A stretch of DNA of 64,000 nucleotides. Origin: Notamacropus eugenii. Lineage: Eukaryota; Chordata; Mammalia; Diprotodontia; Macropodidae. Positions 1-12,213 of this stretch are shown one piece after another. The notes under the pieces were generated by a model, which had not been told where the DNA came from, made no database searches, and was given only the letters and a program-made list of their open reading frames with translations. Position 1 is the stretch's first letter, and each line of letters starts with the position of its first letter. A program made the translations under genes and the position numbers. The DNA lies in the NCBI RefSeq assembly GCF_028372415.1, contig NC_092874.1:119237244-119301243 (forward strand), written 5' to 3'.

Positions 1-700
1 TGACACTATGTTGACTGCATCAAGTCCCACAACATTACAAAGCCACCTGGAAGAGATCTTTAAATAATCATTCAAAGAATTTGGCCTGTCCATCCACATA
101 TGATAGACCAAATGAATTAAAAATATCTATTACTCAGATTTCAACAAAGATCTGGATACAGCCTAAAGCTTGTCCAATAGTATGTACATTTAGGATAGAC
201 AACATAAATGGACAATGAGCTGGGTCCAGAGTTAAAAAGAAGAATGGATTGTTTTTCAGAAATGGTATAGCACTTTCACTGATCTCAAGTTTCCCATAAA
301 ACCAGCAAAGACCCAGCAAAGGTCCATGTTTTAATAAGACCATTTTGCTAGTGTTATCGCATGGAAGTGAGACCTGGAATAAACACTGCTGCCAACAAAG
401 AACTAAAGATGAACACCACAAAGAAGGGAATGAAAAAGGCACATGGCAGGTGTGAGCAGGCTGCAAAATATAACCAACAAGGAACCCCAAAAAACAACAT
501 GATTTAGTAGAGGACATTATAAGGAATGGTATGACAGAAAGAGGAGCTGATCACAGGAAGGGAGATAACAGGTAGAAGGTAAGAGCATTCCTGGTCTCTT
601 GAGAACAAAAGACACGCTCCAGCAGCGTGGGTGAACCTCTGTGTAGAACTTTTGGTAGGACATAGAGATGCATAAGATGAGTAAGCATGAATGGATTACA
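1..700. other. MKLN1 intron 1, no assignable element
   Basis: AT-moderate sequence with no SINE or LINE end that I can name. A 127-codon minus-strand open frame (134-517) has no recognisable domain and is treated as chance or as an eroded LINE. Confidence 0.5.
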
Positions 701-702
701 TC

Positions 703-951
703 TACTATTTACCAGGTACTAAGTATGCTAAACATTTTACAACTATGTCATTTGTTCTTCTGAACAACCCTGGGAGATGGGTGCTATTTTTATCTCCATT
801 TTACAGAGAAAACAGATGAGAAAACAGATGCAGACAGAATGGTTAAATGACTTGTCTAGAGTCATACAGCTAGTGGTGTCTGAGGCTGGATTTGAACTTG
901 AGTCTTCTTCACTCCAGGTGCAGTGCTCTATTGCACAATCTAGCTGCCTCA
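703..951 (-). mobile_element. MIR/Ther-1-like CORE-SINE, nearly complete
   Basis: Read on the minus strand it has a tRNA-like head, the core (plus-strand form GAGGCTGGATTTGAACTTGA is the reverse of the B box and core) and the L2-type tail. Sense orientation in this and later SINE entries means the strand carrying the pol III B box GTTCAAATCC. Confidence 0.85.
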
Positions 952-954
952 ACT

Positions 955-2285
955 ACAGAGTAATTTGAGTATTGTGAATTATCTTTTTGATTTCTCCAAT
1001 TAAAGAGGTTTTGATAAATTCTAGGAAACAAAAAAATATATGCAACATTTTTAGCATTCTTTATAGAGCAGAAAATCACTTTATTACTTTAAGAACATAT
1101 ATCAAGTCTGACATAATTAGAGATCTGAAGGCTAAGAGAACCAGAATCACAACCATCAGCACCACCATGCCCCAGGAAAAAAAGAAAAAATTATGGAGGA
1201 AAAGATTTGGGTTCTCTCTTTATCACCCCACACCACTCCCACTCAAGCAAACAATTTGAAGAGAAAATAAAAAACATAATTTTAAGGGAAAACTGGTTCT
1301 CTATTTTTTTGTTTTGTTTCCCAAGTCTTTATGTCAATGTATATCAATGACTCCAATTAGACTAGACTACAAGCTCCTTAAAGGTCTTCAACTTTTTGGT
1401 ATTTCTGACACCTTTCCAGCCCCATGCCTTTCCTCTCTTCTCACCTCTCTTTGCTGACTTAGGGAAATAATCACCAAATGTCTGGCAGAAAGATCCTGTA
1501 TTGAAAATAAGGTACATTTAAGCTGTCCTTTAATCTGAGTGCCACCACTGCTGCATCCCTCCAGTGGAAAGGGAAAAGTTTTTCAGCTTAAGAAACAGAC
1601 TAAGCCTCCCAATAAAAACATTACTGAACTCAATCACATCATGTCCAAGTTTTTATACAGCAGTAATGACCCATAACAATTCAAGAGCTCAACAACAACC
1701 ATGTCTCAGCTCCCAACCTCAAGTACTAGTAGTCTAGTAGTAACTAGACTATGATACTTCAAAGAATAACTGCAGGACCAGGTACACCTGTTTAAGCCCC
1801 TACCTTTTATTGCCAGTTCAATAGGGTACTATAGCTTATCTCACACCTTTCAAAAATGAGAAAGCTAAAGAAAGCAGAAGCAATGTACCAATTATCTTGT
1901 CCCCACTCCAGCTGAGGGCTAGACTGCTTTTCTGACTTCATCCTCAAACTGGAGTTTGAGTGTCAAGTATTTTAAAAAACAGGTAGAAATTTGACAACGG
2001 AAAATAGGAAAGGGAGAACATTCCAGTCGTTGAGAAAAGCATGAGGAAATGCACCATACATTCATGTTTTAGTTTGGCTGGAGCTGGAGAACAATGAAAA
2101 GGAAGGCTTTCCAGATTAAAAAGTCTGAAACTGACTCAGAACACATAAGGGAGAAAAATGAAGATTTTTTTTTTTAAAAACTGAGCTATGCAACTAGATA
2201 AAGTCATACAGAGATATAAATGATAGACTAGATCTGGACAAACAAATGGAAATGAAGAGCATGATGATACAGAGGCGGCACTGTG
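955..2285. other. MKLN1 intron 1, unique or eroded sequence
   Basis: No gene. Weak L2-like words near 1340-1440 and 1980-2060 are too eroded to define; the rest shows nothing recognisable. Confidence 0.4.
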
Positions 2286-2289
2286 AGGA

Positions 2290-2785
2290 GATGGACAACC
2301 CCTGCCCTCAAGGAGCCTACCTTCTATTTGGGATACAGCTCACAAACACAAAAAAAGATAATCTGAGGAAAGAACAAAGCACTTACTACTTAGGGAGTTC
2401 AGGAATGGTTTCCCATAGAAAACTTTAAAGAAGCTAAAGATTCTAAATATCAAGGAAGAAGACTGCATTTCCAGCACAGAAATTTCCAGTACGAACCTCT
2501 GCAAAGGCAGGAACAGGAAACCTTGGTAGATGTACCAAGTTAGGTGAATAACAAGTAGATCAATTTGGTTGAAATATAAAGCACATGATATAAAACACAC
2601 CTAAAAAGGTGGTCTGGAGTCATCTTGTTTTGTGTATTTTATCCTAGAGGTAATAGGGACTGAAGATTCTTGAGCAAGTGAATGACAGACCAGTACTTTG
2701 CAAAGATTAATCAGGCAGCTACTAAAGAATGGACTGCAGAGAGTCAAGACTCGTGGAGGGGACACCAAATAAGATTCTACCCTAA
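2290..2785 (-). mobile_element. L2 LINE fragment (3' half), eroded
   Basis: Opens with CCCTGCCCTCAAGGAGCCTA, the reverse of the L2 3' end, and closes with an eroded form of the L2 segment that other copies show as GAGTGACATGGTCAGACCTG. The same order of landmarks recurs at 7115, 17455, 39025 and 62085. Confidence 0.65.
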
Positions 2786-2789
2786 GACT

Positions 2790-3738
2790 CCACACGGGGA
2801 GGCAATGAGAGCCAAAGGAGGCTAGTGGTCATACGTGCAGAGGGAAGGCTAATAAGTATTTTCCAAGATACCGCCTCAAAGACTCACTACCTGTGTGACC
2901 ATGACAGTAACACTCAACCTCACTTTGAGGGAAAGTTTCTGAGGTGGAATCAACAGAAATCTCAGATTTAAAAAATACAGGAAAAAGAAAAGTCAAAGGT
3001 AACAAGTAAAGTCTTCAACATGAAAAACTATATGAATGGTGACATCAATGGCAAAAACAGGAAAGTCAGGAGGAGAAAGAGGTTTTTGGGGGCAGCTGTC
3101 AATATAACACAAAAAACTAATCTGACCATAGGTCATTTGGCACCATTCAGTGAACCGGATCCTGTGACAAGCAAAAGATTTCCAGTCAAACTGTGGTCTG
3201 ACAGAGTAATGGACTGGGAGTCAAAAGGACTGAATTGTCCTAGTCGCAGTTTCATGATGCCCTTTTAGTGACCACACTAGAGCTGTATAATTTCTAAATA
3301 TTATGAAACTACGGGGTTGAGGGGGCGAGAATTGGACATGACCTATATAACACAGATCACATACTTGTTTAAAGCTCCAAGTCAAATTAGGAACATAAAA
3401 ACAGCTTACACAGGTATATTAGTTTGATGTTCACAACAACCCTGCAACCCTGAGAGGCAAGGTAAAATATGGACATTATTTCCATTTTATTACCCACTGA
3501 ACTCCAATCTCTTTTGACTCCACACTTGGGTTTGCTTATAAAACAATGCTGCCTGGCACAGCGAAGACCCACGGGAAAACTCTGGGGGGGAACAGAGGTC
3601 TTAAAACAAAAACTCTGCCAAGATGGGGGAGCACTGGGAGAGGGGAAAGACTTTCTTCCATTTTTTCCTTTTTTTCACACGTCCTAAACTGACGGAGTCC
3701 ATTTCTTCCCCTGTACCTGGAGGATAATCAGCCCTCCC
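2790..3738. other. MKLN1 intron 1, proximal part
   Basis: Contains a weak minus-strand MIR remnant at about 3405-3495 (CACAACAACCCTGC followed by CCATTTTATTACCCA). Otherwise unique sequence leading into the CpG island; no exon seen. Confidence 0.45.
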
Positions 3739-4447
3739 CCGCCTCTGCAGGCGGTAACTGAGATCTAGAAATTAGCACGGGGGCACGCTCCGGACGCTTG
3801 GGGGCCGGAGACGGAGCCCCCTCTTTCCTATCGGCCTGGGAGCCGCCTTTGGCCCGGGCGCTTCCCAAGGGCTCCTGGATGGCCCGCTTTGCACTGACCC
3901 GTCCGCAGTCACCGCCGGGTACCCCCCCCCCGGGCGGGCTCCTCCCCCTCCCGGGACCTTGGAGAACTTGAACTCGCCCCGCTCTTGGCCTCCCAAGTTT
4001 TCCCCCCTCCCAACTTCACAGGCCATGCTCCCAAGCTTCTCTCCCGGAACAACGCGCCGCCCACTCCGGGGGGTTCCCCGAAGCTCCGCGGTCCTCGACC
4101 CCGCAGAGACTTCTTCTTCCGCCCGCCCCAGCTCCCGGCGCCTCCCGGGCCGCACGCCGTGTCCCCCGCCAGCTCGGCCCGAGCGCGGCGGCGGCGGCGG
4201 CCCTAATGCCTGCGCCCAGACTAGACGAGGAGGGCCGGGGCGGGAAGACGAGGACGGGCTCGGCCGGGCCAGGGGGCAGAGAAGGCCGCGCCTCCCTCCC
4301 CGCCTCCCCCCACACCCCCAGCGGCAGCGGCGGCAGCAGCAGCCCAAGCACCAGCAGCAGGCCCGGGCCTCTCTCCGCCGCCCGCCCCTCGCCCGCCCCG
4401 CCATCTCCGGGGTCGGGACACTGCCCCCCGGGCCTTCCCCGCACTCA

Positions 4448-4630
<183 letters not shown>

Positions 4631-4974
4631 TTAAAGGGGCCGCCTCCCCATCCGGCGCGGCGGGCGGGCCCCCGCGGCCAGGTGCGAGTCTGCGCTCGGC
4701 ATCCGACGCTTTCCGGAGCATCCTTCCCTCGGGTGCGCCTGGAGCCGGGGCGACCCCGTGGAGGTAGAGACACGCCGTCCTCGCCTCTACCTAAGGCCGC
4801 CCGGAACCGAGACTCTTGTGTTTCCTTAGGCTGATACCTGGGGAAAAGAGACCTTGGGGACGGGGAGAGGACGGCGGCAGGGAGAGGGCACAGGGGCGAA
4901 GGACTGAGGAAAGGGAAGAGAGGCAGAATGAGGGCCTGCTGCCCACGGGGTGCTCGCCCTCCCTTCCCCCTCCT

Positions 4975-4980
4975 CACGTG
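4975..4980. promoter_or_regulatory. CACGTG E-box
   Basis: A perfect palindromic E-box, preceded by CCT, inside the CpG island about 430 bases upstream of MKLN1. USF or MYC/MAX family factors bind such sites; function here is inferred only. Confidence 0.4.
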
Positions 4981-5086
4981 TCTGCCCGTGTGCCTAGAAC
5001 TGAACAGCACAGCCGGTAGGGCGCCGGGACCTGGGGAGCGGAGTGGGCCGGGGCCGGGGGGCCGTGGATCCCGTTTCCGCAGCTTC

Positions 5087-5096
5087 GCGCAGGCGC
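5087..5096. promoter_or_regulatory. NRF1-like palindrome
   Basis: GCGCAGGCGC departs by one base from the NRF1 core GCGCATGCGC and sits in the island about 540 bases upstream of MKLN1. NRF1 sites are common in bidirectional CpG-island promoters. Confidence 0.35.
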
Positions 5097-5192
5097 GAGG
5101 TGGGCATGGGGGGAACGCGGGTTGAACTGAAGCGGTCCGTAACTTCCCCGGAGCCCCGACGCCCCCGGCCCCTTGGCGTTGCCTCGGACCGG

Positions 5193-5203
5193 AGATGGCG
5201 CTC
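5193..5203 (+). promoter_or_regulatory. YY1- or CTCF-like site on the plus strand
   Basis: The word AGATGGCGCTC fits the YY1 core (ATGGCG) and also the variable core of a CTCF site. It points the opposite way to the YY1 site at the MKLN1 start, 650 bases away, and could mark a plus-strand transcription start. Confidence 0.35.
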
Positions 5204-5551
5204 TGGCCCCGGACTTACCCCCCCCGGCCGCCGGGCCCCTCTTCCGTCTCCCCCCTGCGCCGCCGAAGGATCCTCCCCGATCCTGGCCGATCCAGGTAGC
5301 CCTGGGCTCGCGGGAAGGCCGGCGTCCGAGTCCGGCTTTACTCCAGGGAGGGCCCGGCCAGCCAGCCCGGGTCAGGAAAACCTAGGAGGCTGGAGATTGA
5401 GAGCCCGGAACGGCCTCCGCGCTGCCAGCCTTGGCAAGAGAGACAGAAGTGGGCTCCAGACAAGGCCTCCAAAAGCTGAACTTTTCAGAGAGGATCGTTA
5501 GAATCACGTCATTGCGGAGCTGGAAGGGGCCCCAGCACCCTATGCTGGATG

Positions 5552-5702
5552 GAGAGAAAGGCCCTGGACTCAAGTCACCTCGCTTCCTCTTACTGTATGT
5601 GTGACCTTGGACGAGTCACTTAACTTGTGCATATCCGTTTTCTAATCTGCACACGAAAAGGATAGACTAGATGATCTCTAAAGTGCCTTCCAGCTATGTT
5701 CC
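5552..5702 (+). mobile_element. MIR-like CORE-SINE, 5'-truncated
   Basis: Contains the core TGTGTGACCTTGGACGAGTC and the tail TAGATGATCTCTAAAGTGCC followed by TTCCAGCTATG. This is the first repeat after the CpG island on the upstream side of MKLN1. Confidence 0.75.
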
Positions 5703-5719
5703 AAAAGATCAGAAACCTC

Positions 5720-5875
5720 TTAGTTTATAGACGGTGAAATGCTATGGAAGGGATGATTTCTTAGAGTAGAAAGGATTTCAGCCTAGTGGGGTCTAAGCAA
5801 CTTACCTAAAGTCCTACAGCTGCCCTGTAGCAGGGGCAGTATGTAGAATATAGGCTTCCTGATACTCCAGGATTG
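5720..5875 (-). mobile_element. MIR remnant, heavily eroded
   Basis: Only scattered core words survive, such as CAACTTACCTAAAGTCCTAC near 5800 and a degraded head. Orientation is the reverse of the neighbour at 5552. Confidence 0.4.
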
Positions 5876-5879
5876 TTTT

Positions 5880-7110
5880 TATTACCCCACGTTTGATTGC
5901 TCCTATAACCGTCTTCTACTCCCCACATTTCTGAAGATCTTATCCCCATCTCCTCATTTACTGGAGCAAAAAACTGAAAGCATCAGAAATCTAGCCCCCA
6001 CTAAAATGATCCCATGCTTCAAGAAATGGTTGGAAGAATCACAAATATATTTAATATGTAAATGTATACATGAGTCATTTGTGTATTGTGACATAATATG
6101 CAATCTACCCCAGGAAATTTTTCAGTTAAAATGTCATTAATTACACATTGAAACAGTGAGATTATATCTAAACTGGAATGATGAATGAGGCCATCATCTT
6201 CCATCTCAGCCTAGAGATACTGAAAGAACAGTTGAAGGAGAACAGTAGAGAATGATACAGAAAAGCTGAGTACCACATGGAGGGTAAATAGTGGGTAATT
6301 TGAGGTGACTCTTCAATGAGATGACTCAGTAATTTATTTTCCCTATGTAACTTTAACCTACAAAAAGTCAAAATATGTGCTTAATATATAGTAACTACAG
6401 TTGAATTAGCAAGGTAACAAACACTAGAGGAAGAAAATGCCTCATGAAATTACATGAGAGAATTAAAACACATAAAGCTGCTATTAGCCAGCTCCAGTGC
6501 AATCAACCTCACAAGCTTGTGTTTCAGGGTCCATCTGTGCAGGCCTTCCCAGTCCCTGAAAAGTTGGGGCTCGACCTGAAACACCCTCTCCCCACACACA
6601 TATACATACCCCCATGACAAGATGCAGAAGGAACTAATTCTGCGAAGCCACTTGAAAGAATGTAAGTCCATGGGGGAAGGAAGATTTTGAACTATTTTCA
6701 TAAATGAGTTAAGAAAGTTTACTTTGGGCAGGGAACAAATCTCCCATATTCCCCAAACAGAAGACGATGAGGACATTTTGTGCCATAGCAATAGAAGGGC
6801 AAAGGGACAAGAATGAGGAGGGAAGCCAGAGACAAGTTACTAAAAATACATTTTTTTTTAAAAACTGAAAGAGAAAGAAAAAGGCTGGATACAGGCCTAG
6901 ATACGAAGTAGATCAACAGCAAAAGAAAAAAAATGCATACAAACTACCAAAAAAAAAAAACTGAACTATCATGCTATGTTATTATGCTAGGGAATGAATG
7001 ATAAATCCCCCAATGGAAAAAAATATTCTGCAAATTCCCAGAGATCTTGAAACAACAGAAATGAATTCCAAAGTACTTGATAAGAGTAATTAAACTTTAA
7101 AAAGAAAAGA
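5880..7110. other. Unique intergenic stretch upstream of MKLN1
   Basis: No coding exon and no confident repeat. If a LINC-PINT orthologue exists, its first intron would cover this region. Confidence 0.4.
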
Positions 7111-7114
7111 TATT

Positions 7115-7512
7115 AGTTGAGAAGCATTTGTTAAGTGCCTGCTATGTACTATGTGCTCAGCACTGAGGATGCAAAGAAATGTGAAAGACAGTCCCTAAAC
7201 TTAAGGAGTTCACAATTTAGTTGCAAACAACTAAACACAAAAAAAGATGGATAAATGATAAATTGGAGGTAATCCCCAGAGGGAAGGCACTAGTATTACA
7301 GGGGAAAAGCTTTTGTAGAAGGTAAGATTTTAGCCGGGACTTGAAGGAAGCTAGAAAACAGCAATAAGAAGGGAGAGCCTCCTAGGCAGGAAGGATATGA
7401 AGAATTCTGTTTAAGAAAGAGCAAGGTCAGTGTCACTAGAAAGCCAAGTACATAATGGGGAGTAAGGTATAAGAAGACTGCAATGGTAGGAGGGGTCCAG
7501 GTTTTTTTAGTA
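7115..7512 (-). mobile_element. L2 LINE 3' fragment
   Basis: Plus-strand landmarks in order: GTGCCTGCTATGTACTATGT, CCTAAACTTAAGGAGTTCAC, GATTTTAGCCGGGACTTGAA and the segment ending near TAGGAGGGGTCCAGG. All are the reverse of the L2 3' region. Confidence 0.75.
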
Positions 7513-8329
7513 GAGAAATTCAGTGGGAAATTAGAGAACAGAATTTCAGGGAAAAAATGGCAAAATGGACAGCTTTGAACATATTATAAAATTCAGCACC
7601 CATGTTGGCAAGGGGTAAGGAGATTTGGAGATAGAATTATCTGGTCTGAAAAGTGGTGAGTGATCATGATAAGGGCCAGATATAGGATTAAGCTTCATGA
7701 CTTGGGTTCCAAAGTGAATCTTGTCACTATGTGCTTCCTTCTTTATTAATTGTCATCTCCAAGAGTAGGACACAGCAGAAGACCCCATCAAAAGCAAAAC
7801 AAAAATAAGGTAAATTAATACATACGTATATAGAATAATGGGTGGTAAGGAGGATAGGGTAAATAAGATATATAAAGGCAATTCCAGAAATAGGAGAGAA
7901 GAAAATCAAATTTGGGACTCTAGAAAGTCCATTTCTAATGAAGGAAATAGAATAAAGAAATAACAGGTAAAGATCTAGGTATAGCCAATGAATGGGAGAA
8001 TAGAATGCATAATAAATACTGAAATGAGGAAAACAGAAAAAAAACAAGTGAAAATTTCTTGGAACAACAAAAGAATGCTACTTAATCTAAGAAGTTGGAA
8101 GGGGAAAGGAAAATTATGGAATACATATTTATCTGAGTGAGAGGTGGAAGAATATTTTTAACAATTTTGAAAGAAAAATTAACATCTTAAGTAAACTGAG
8201 GTAATTTAGGATATCAGGTAAATGAGCCAGGATGACAAGCCTGTGGGAATAGAATAGAATCAAAGCAGTATCACCAAAACTAATCAAAGGTACAAAGAGC
8301 TGACTTAAAAAAGGAAGGAACAAAAATCA

Positions 8330-9560
8330 ATACAAAAGAAATAAATGAAAAACACAAACCTAACAATCATTACCTTAAATACAAATGGATTAAACAATTC
8401 AATAAAAAAAAAAAGAGGATAACAATAGATAAGAAAACAAAATCCACCAATTTTTGACATACAAAAAAATCTAAAAAATGAAAATTATATAATCAAAGTG
8501 AGGCTCAAACAGCATTTACTATTTGACATGATTTCAAAAAAGCAGAGGTTGCAGTCATGCTCTTGTACAAAGCAAAAATAAAAATTCTCAATGTTAAGAC
8601 AGATAAATAGGAAAACTATATTCTGCTTAAAGGTACCCTTCAAAATGAAATATTATCAAAATTGAGCACATGCACTAAATGGGAGGACATCTAAATTCAT
8701 AAAGGAAAGTTAACTGAATTACAAAAATATAAAGATGGTAATAATAACTATAGGATACATTACTGTTTTCTTAAAGCTGAATAAATCTAAAACAGATAAA
8801 GGAAGAAGATATAAACTAAACAAAATGTTAGAAATGTTAGATTTGAAAAACATGGGTTCTTCTAAATGGAAATATTATGGACTATGCATATTATTCAGTA
8901 CCTGATGGTACATTTACGAAAACAGACCATGTAATAGAGCACAGAGAAAGTAAATAAATGTAAAAAGGTCAAAGTGCGAAATACAGCATCTATATGCCAT
9001 AATACAATAGAAATAGTGAAGCAAAAGATAAGACCAAAATAGTGACTTAACAGTGAATCCTGTATGAATGGATCAGAGAATAAACCAAAGAAGCAATTAG
9101 AACCTGTTAAAAAGAACAGTAATTAGCAGCCCTTTTAACAAATTTTTGGAGGTATACCTAAAACATTACTCAGAGGAAAAAATTCTACTATGAAAATATA
9201 CACTTCAAAAGTTAAATAAGAGAGAGAATTAATGAGCTGAACTAGCAATTTTTAAAACCAGGGAAACATCAAACTCACAAAGATGGTAGAAGTTCAAAGG
9301 AGGAAACTCTGAAAATTAGAAATAAAAAACCAAAAACACTATAGAAATTATAAAATTACATTCTGGTTCTTCAAAAGGAGTAACACAGTTGACAAACCTT
9401 TGGTTAATCAGATAAAGGAGAAGAAAAAATCAAATTACTAAAATAAAAAATTAAGATGAATTTACAACAAATGGAAGAAATAAAAATTATCATCAGAATT
9501 TGCTATCTATAATCAAATGCTGGCAAACTGAAATTTTAAAAGAAGTGAATGACTGTTTTA
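8330..9560 (+). mobile_element. Old L1 ORF2 fragment, endonuclease region
   Basis: The order of words matches mammalian L1 ORF2: an AACAATCATTACCTTAAATA start, GCAGAGGTTGCAGTCATGCT mid-endonuclease, and GGTTCTTCAAAAGGAGTAAC then GACAAACCTTTGGTTAATCA at the end of that region. It is very eroded with many stops, so several tens of millions of years old at least. The A-rich 7.5-8.3 kb flank may be further L1 sequence that I cannot confirm. Confidence 0.65.
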
Positions 9561-9599
9561 AAAAATGCACTACAAGACAAAATGAAATGGAACTTATTC

Positions 9600-9850
9600 T
9601 TTAATATTTAATCAGTATCCTATCACTGTCTCAGTAAGAAAAGTATAAGATGCTTTATCAAAAACCTCAGTAAAAGCTAAGTATATCCACACCATTTTCT
9701 CATCTACTAGTTTAATAATCATTTTAAAAAATGGAAATTAGGTTAGTCAAGCATTACCTATTGTTGATAAAGCCATGTTGGCTCTTTGTAATAATATCTT
9801 CGTTTTCTAGAAGTTTGCCAACATTGATCCCCCTTTCTATTGGGAAAAAA
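9600..9850 (-). mobile_element. L3/CR1-clade LINE, reverse transcriptase fragment
   Basis: The minus strand can be read as LLENEDIITKSQHGFINNR and then, after a stop, CLTNLIS. This is the CR1-clade RT block normally seen as QHGF followed by SCLTNLISF. The frame is broken, so it is a dead fragment lying between two L1 pieces. Confidence 0.7.
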
Positions 9851-9929
9851 AAAAACATTCCCAAAGAGTGAGTAAATGCATTGAGACAATTAATAGTTTC
9901 AGTTAAATAGCAAGATAATTTTTTTAAAT

Positions 9930-10430
9930 CCCACAAAAATCATCAGCATTTCTATGTACCAAAAATAAAACCAATGAGAAAATAAGAGAATTCTCATGTA
10001 AAATAACTACAAAATGCATAAAATTTCTGTTAATTAATCTGCAAAGACATACATAAGACTCCCATAAATATAATTAAAAAGCACTCTTGACAGAGAACAA
10101 AGAAGACAAATAGTTGAAGGGATATCCATTACTCATGGGTGGTCTGCAGCTTTATAATAAAAATGATGTTACCTAAATTGATTTACCTACTTAATGCCAT
10201 GTTAATCAGCTACCAAAGCGTTCCTTTATAGAGCTAGATAAAATAATAACAAAATTCATTTGAAGGAATAAGAGGTCTAGAATATCCAGGGAAATAATGA
10301 TTTTTTAAAAATAGGAATGGAGCACTTTCAGAGCTCAAAATGTATTCCATCAGAACTTTGGTATTTGATATTGGTTAAAACATAGAAAAATGTATCAATG
10401 GAGTAGACTAGATGATGAAGAATCAAAAGC
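9930..10430 (+). mobile_element. L1 ORF2 C-terminal fragment
   Basis: Contains GGATATCCATTACTCATGGG, CTAAATTGATTTACCTACTT, CTACCAAAGCGTTCCTTTAT and ATAATAACAAAATTCATTTG, the block after the RT core in L1. With the endonuclease piece at 8330 the order is correct but the RT middle is missing. Confidence 0.75.
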
Positions 10431-10682
10431 CATCCATCTTGCCTCCAGTTTTCCTTCAATGTTTCACCTTGGTCATCTCTTCTTCCATGTCTTCTTACCC
10501 CTAGGATAAACTACTCAGCTTTGGAATTCCTGCCCTGGTGCCTTCCTGTCTTGACTGATAATAGTCCATTATACCTAGGTGGCCTCTGACCATGTTTCAC
10601 TCCAACCATCTTCCTGGTGGGAGCATGGGAGTTCCATCAGCACCCCCCAACTTCTCTTTTTTTATGGAAATAAACATCAAAA

Positions 10683-10918
10683 GCTAGCATTTATTTAATG
10701 CTATAGTAGCTTACAAATATGACCTTATTAAGTCCTCACAGCAACTCTGGGATTTAGGTGCTATTATTATCCCCATTTCACAGATAAGGAAACTGAGGCA
10801 GCTTCAGGTTAAGTAACTTGACCAGGGTTGCACAGGCTACCAAGCCTCTGAGGCTGGATTTGAACTCAGGTCTTTCTGATTCCAAGTCTAACACTGTCCC
10901 CTGAACCACCTTGCTGTG
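10683..10918 (-). mobile_element. MIR/Ther-1-like CORE-SINE, near full length
   Basis: Tail, core and tRNA-like head are all present on the minus strand, with GATAAGGAAACTGAGGCAGC and GGCTGGATTTGAACTCAGGT on the plus strand. It is among the better preserved MIR copies here. Confidence 0.9.
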
Positions 10919-10924
10919 TCTAAA

Positions 10925-11165
10925 TTAACATTCCATTTCTTCCAGAAAAGACACAATCAATGGCCTGCTTTATGACTCCACTTACCATCCTTGTGACATT
11001 CTAGAACAAAATCCCCTCTGTAGCCACTACTTCTCTATATTTGATATCTCCCTCATTGGAATATAACAGCCTTGAGGGGAGAAATTGTCCTCGTTTTGTC
11101 TTTGTATCCTTAATGGTTCCTGGCACACAGCATGTACTTAAGAAGTGTCTTTTCATTCATTCATT
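10925..11165 (+). mobile_element. L2 3' end
   Basis: Ends with CCTGGCACACAGCATGTACT and a short ATTCATTCATTC tail, the standard L2 terminus. It abuts the SINE on its left. Confidence 0.7.
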
Positions 11166-11186
11166 TGTAGTAGCAAAGAACTAGAA

Positions 11187-11415
11187 ACAAAATGGGTAGA
11201 GCACGGGTTCTGGCATCGGAAAGACCTGAGTTCAAATCTAGCATCAGACAACGTGGTAGCTGTGTGACCCTGGGCAAGTCACTTAACCTCTGCCTGACTC
11301 AGTTTCCTCCTCCACTGTCAAATGCAGATCATAATAGCACCTATATCCCTGTATGTGAGGTTGCTGTGAGGATCAAATGAGATCCTGTTTGTAAAGCACG
11401 TAGATGCTTGTTTCC
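11187..11415 (+). mobile_element. MIR-like CORE-SINE, near full length
   Basis: Head GTAGAGCACGGGTTCTGGCA, B box GAGTTCAAATCTAGCATC, core GTGTGACCCTGGGCAAGTCA and an L2-like tail with AAATGAGATCCTGTTTGTAA. Confidence 0.9.
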
Positions 11416-11510
11416 TTCTCATCAGTTTGTAAAATGGCTAAACAAACTGTAGTACAAATTATAGTTCTGTAAGAAATAACAAATGGGACAATTCCAAAAG
11501 ACAGAACAAA

Positions 11511-11763
11511 ACATGGTATGGTGGAGAGCACACTAGCTCTGGACCTGAGTTCAAATGAGGTAATGTGAATGAAGTGCTTTGTAAACCTTAAAACGTTAAA
11601 TGTTCTTCAAATGTTAGCTATTATTTCTTTTAATCTTAACTCTGAAGCTTCCTGCCTTTGTGACCTTAGACAAGTCACTTAACCTGAGTTTCCTCATTAG
11701 TCAAAAGAAAGGGTTGGGCCTGGTCTAAGGTTCCCTCCAACTCTTGTTCTATGATCCTGTGAC
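11511..11763 (+). mobile_element. Two overlapping MIR-like CORE-SINE pieces
   Basis: A head and B box (GACCTGAGTTCAAATGAGG) jump directly to a tail (AATGTTAGCTATTATT), then a second core and tail follow (GTGACCTTAGACAAGTCACT ... CTATGATCCTGTGAC). This is either an internal deletion plus a second copy, or one copy inserted beside another. Confidence 0.65.
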
Positions 11764-11963
11764 ATATAAAATAATTCGAGTAAAGTGAGCAACCCCAGAA
11801 AAATAATGTAAACAAGGACTACCACCGTGCAAACAAAAAGCAGAGTAAAACAAATAATATTTACCTAAAAGAGAAGAAACGCTTGGAGCCTTGGACAGGG
11901 GGAAGTAAGGCTCAGTTCAATCAGCTTCCTTCACAAAACAAAAACTGGTTATTCCACTGAAGT

Positions 11964-12198
11964 CAGGAGTGTGCTGCAGCTAGCTCATACCAGCTTGGGA
12001 GAGCTGGTTGTTAAATTTTCAGCATGAGCATTTACCCTTTGGAGTAAACTGGCAAATGCTACAAATTAATTGATTCATTCTTTTGTCAGTTGTCTAGACT
12101 TAAGAAGATGTTAATGACAATTAAACTTAAAAACATGTTGAACATACTTTTTTTTTTTGAGAGTCCACTGTTAAACATTTAAGTAGCATACCACGAAG
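11964..12198 (+). mobile_element. hAT-like MITE, family A copy 1
   Basis: Starts CAGGAGTGTGCTGCAGC and shares a body with the copies at 30326 and 52576, including TTGTCTAGACTTAAGAA and TTAAACATTTA near the end. The 8-base flanks ACTGAAGT (11956-11963) and ACTGACAT (12199-12206) match at 6 of 8 positions, as expected for a decayed 8-bp hAT target duplication. Non-coding. Strand is arbitrary, chosen to match the other copies. Confidence 0.7.
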
Positions 12199-12213
12199 AC
12201 TGACATTTTCTTA

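Noticed and set aside
134-517. 127-codon minus frame in MKLN1 intron 1
   Set aside because: No recognisable domain; composition fits non-coding AT-moderate DNA.
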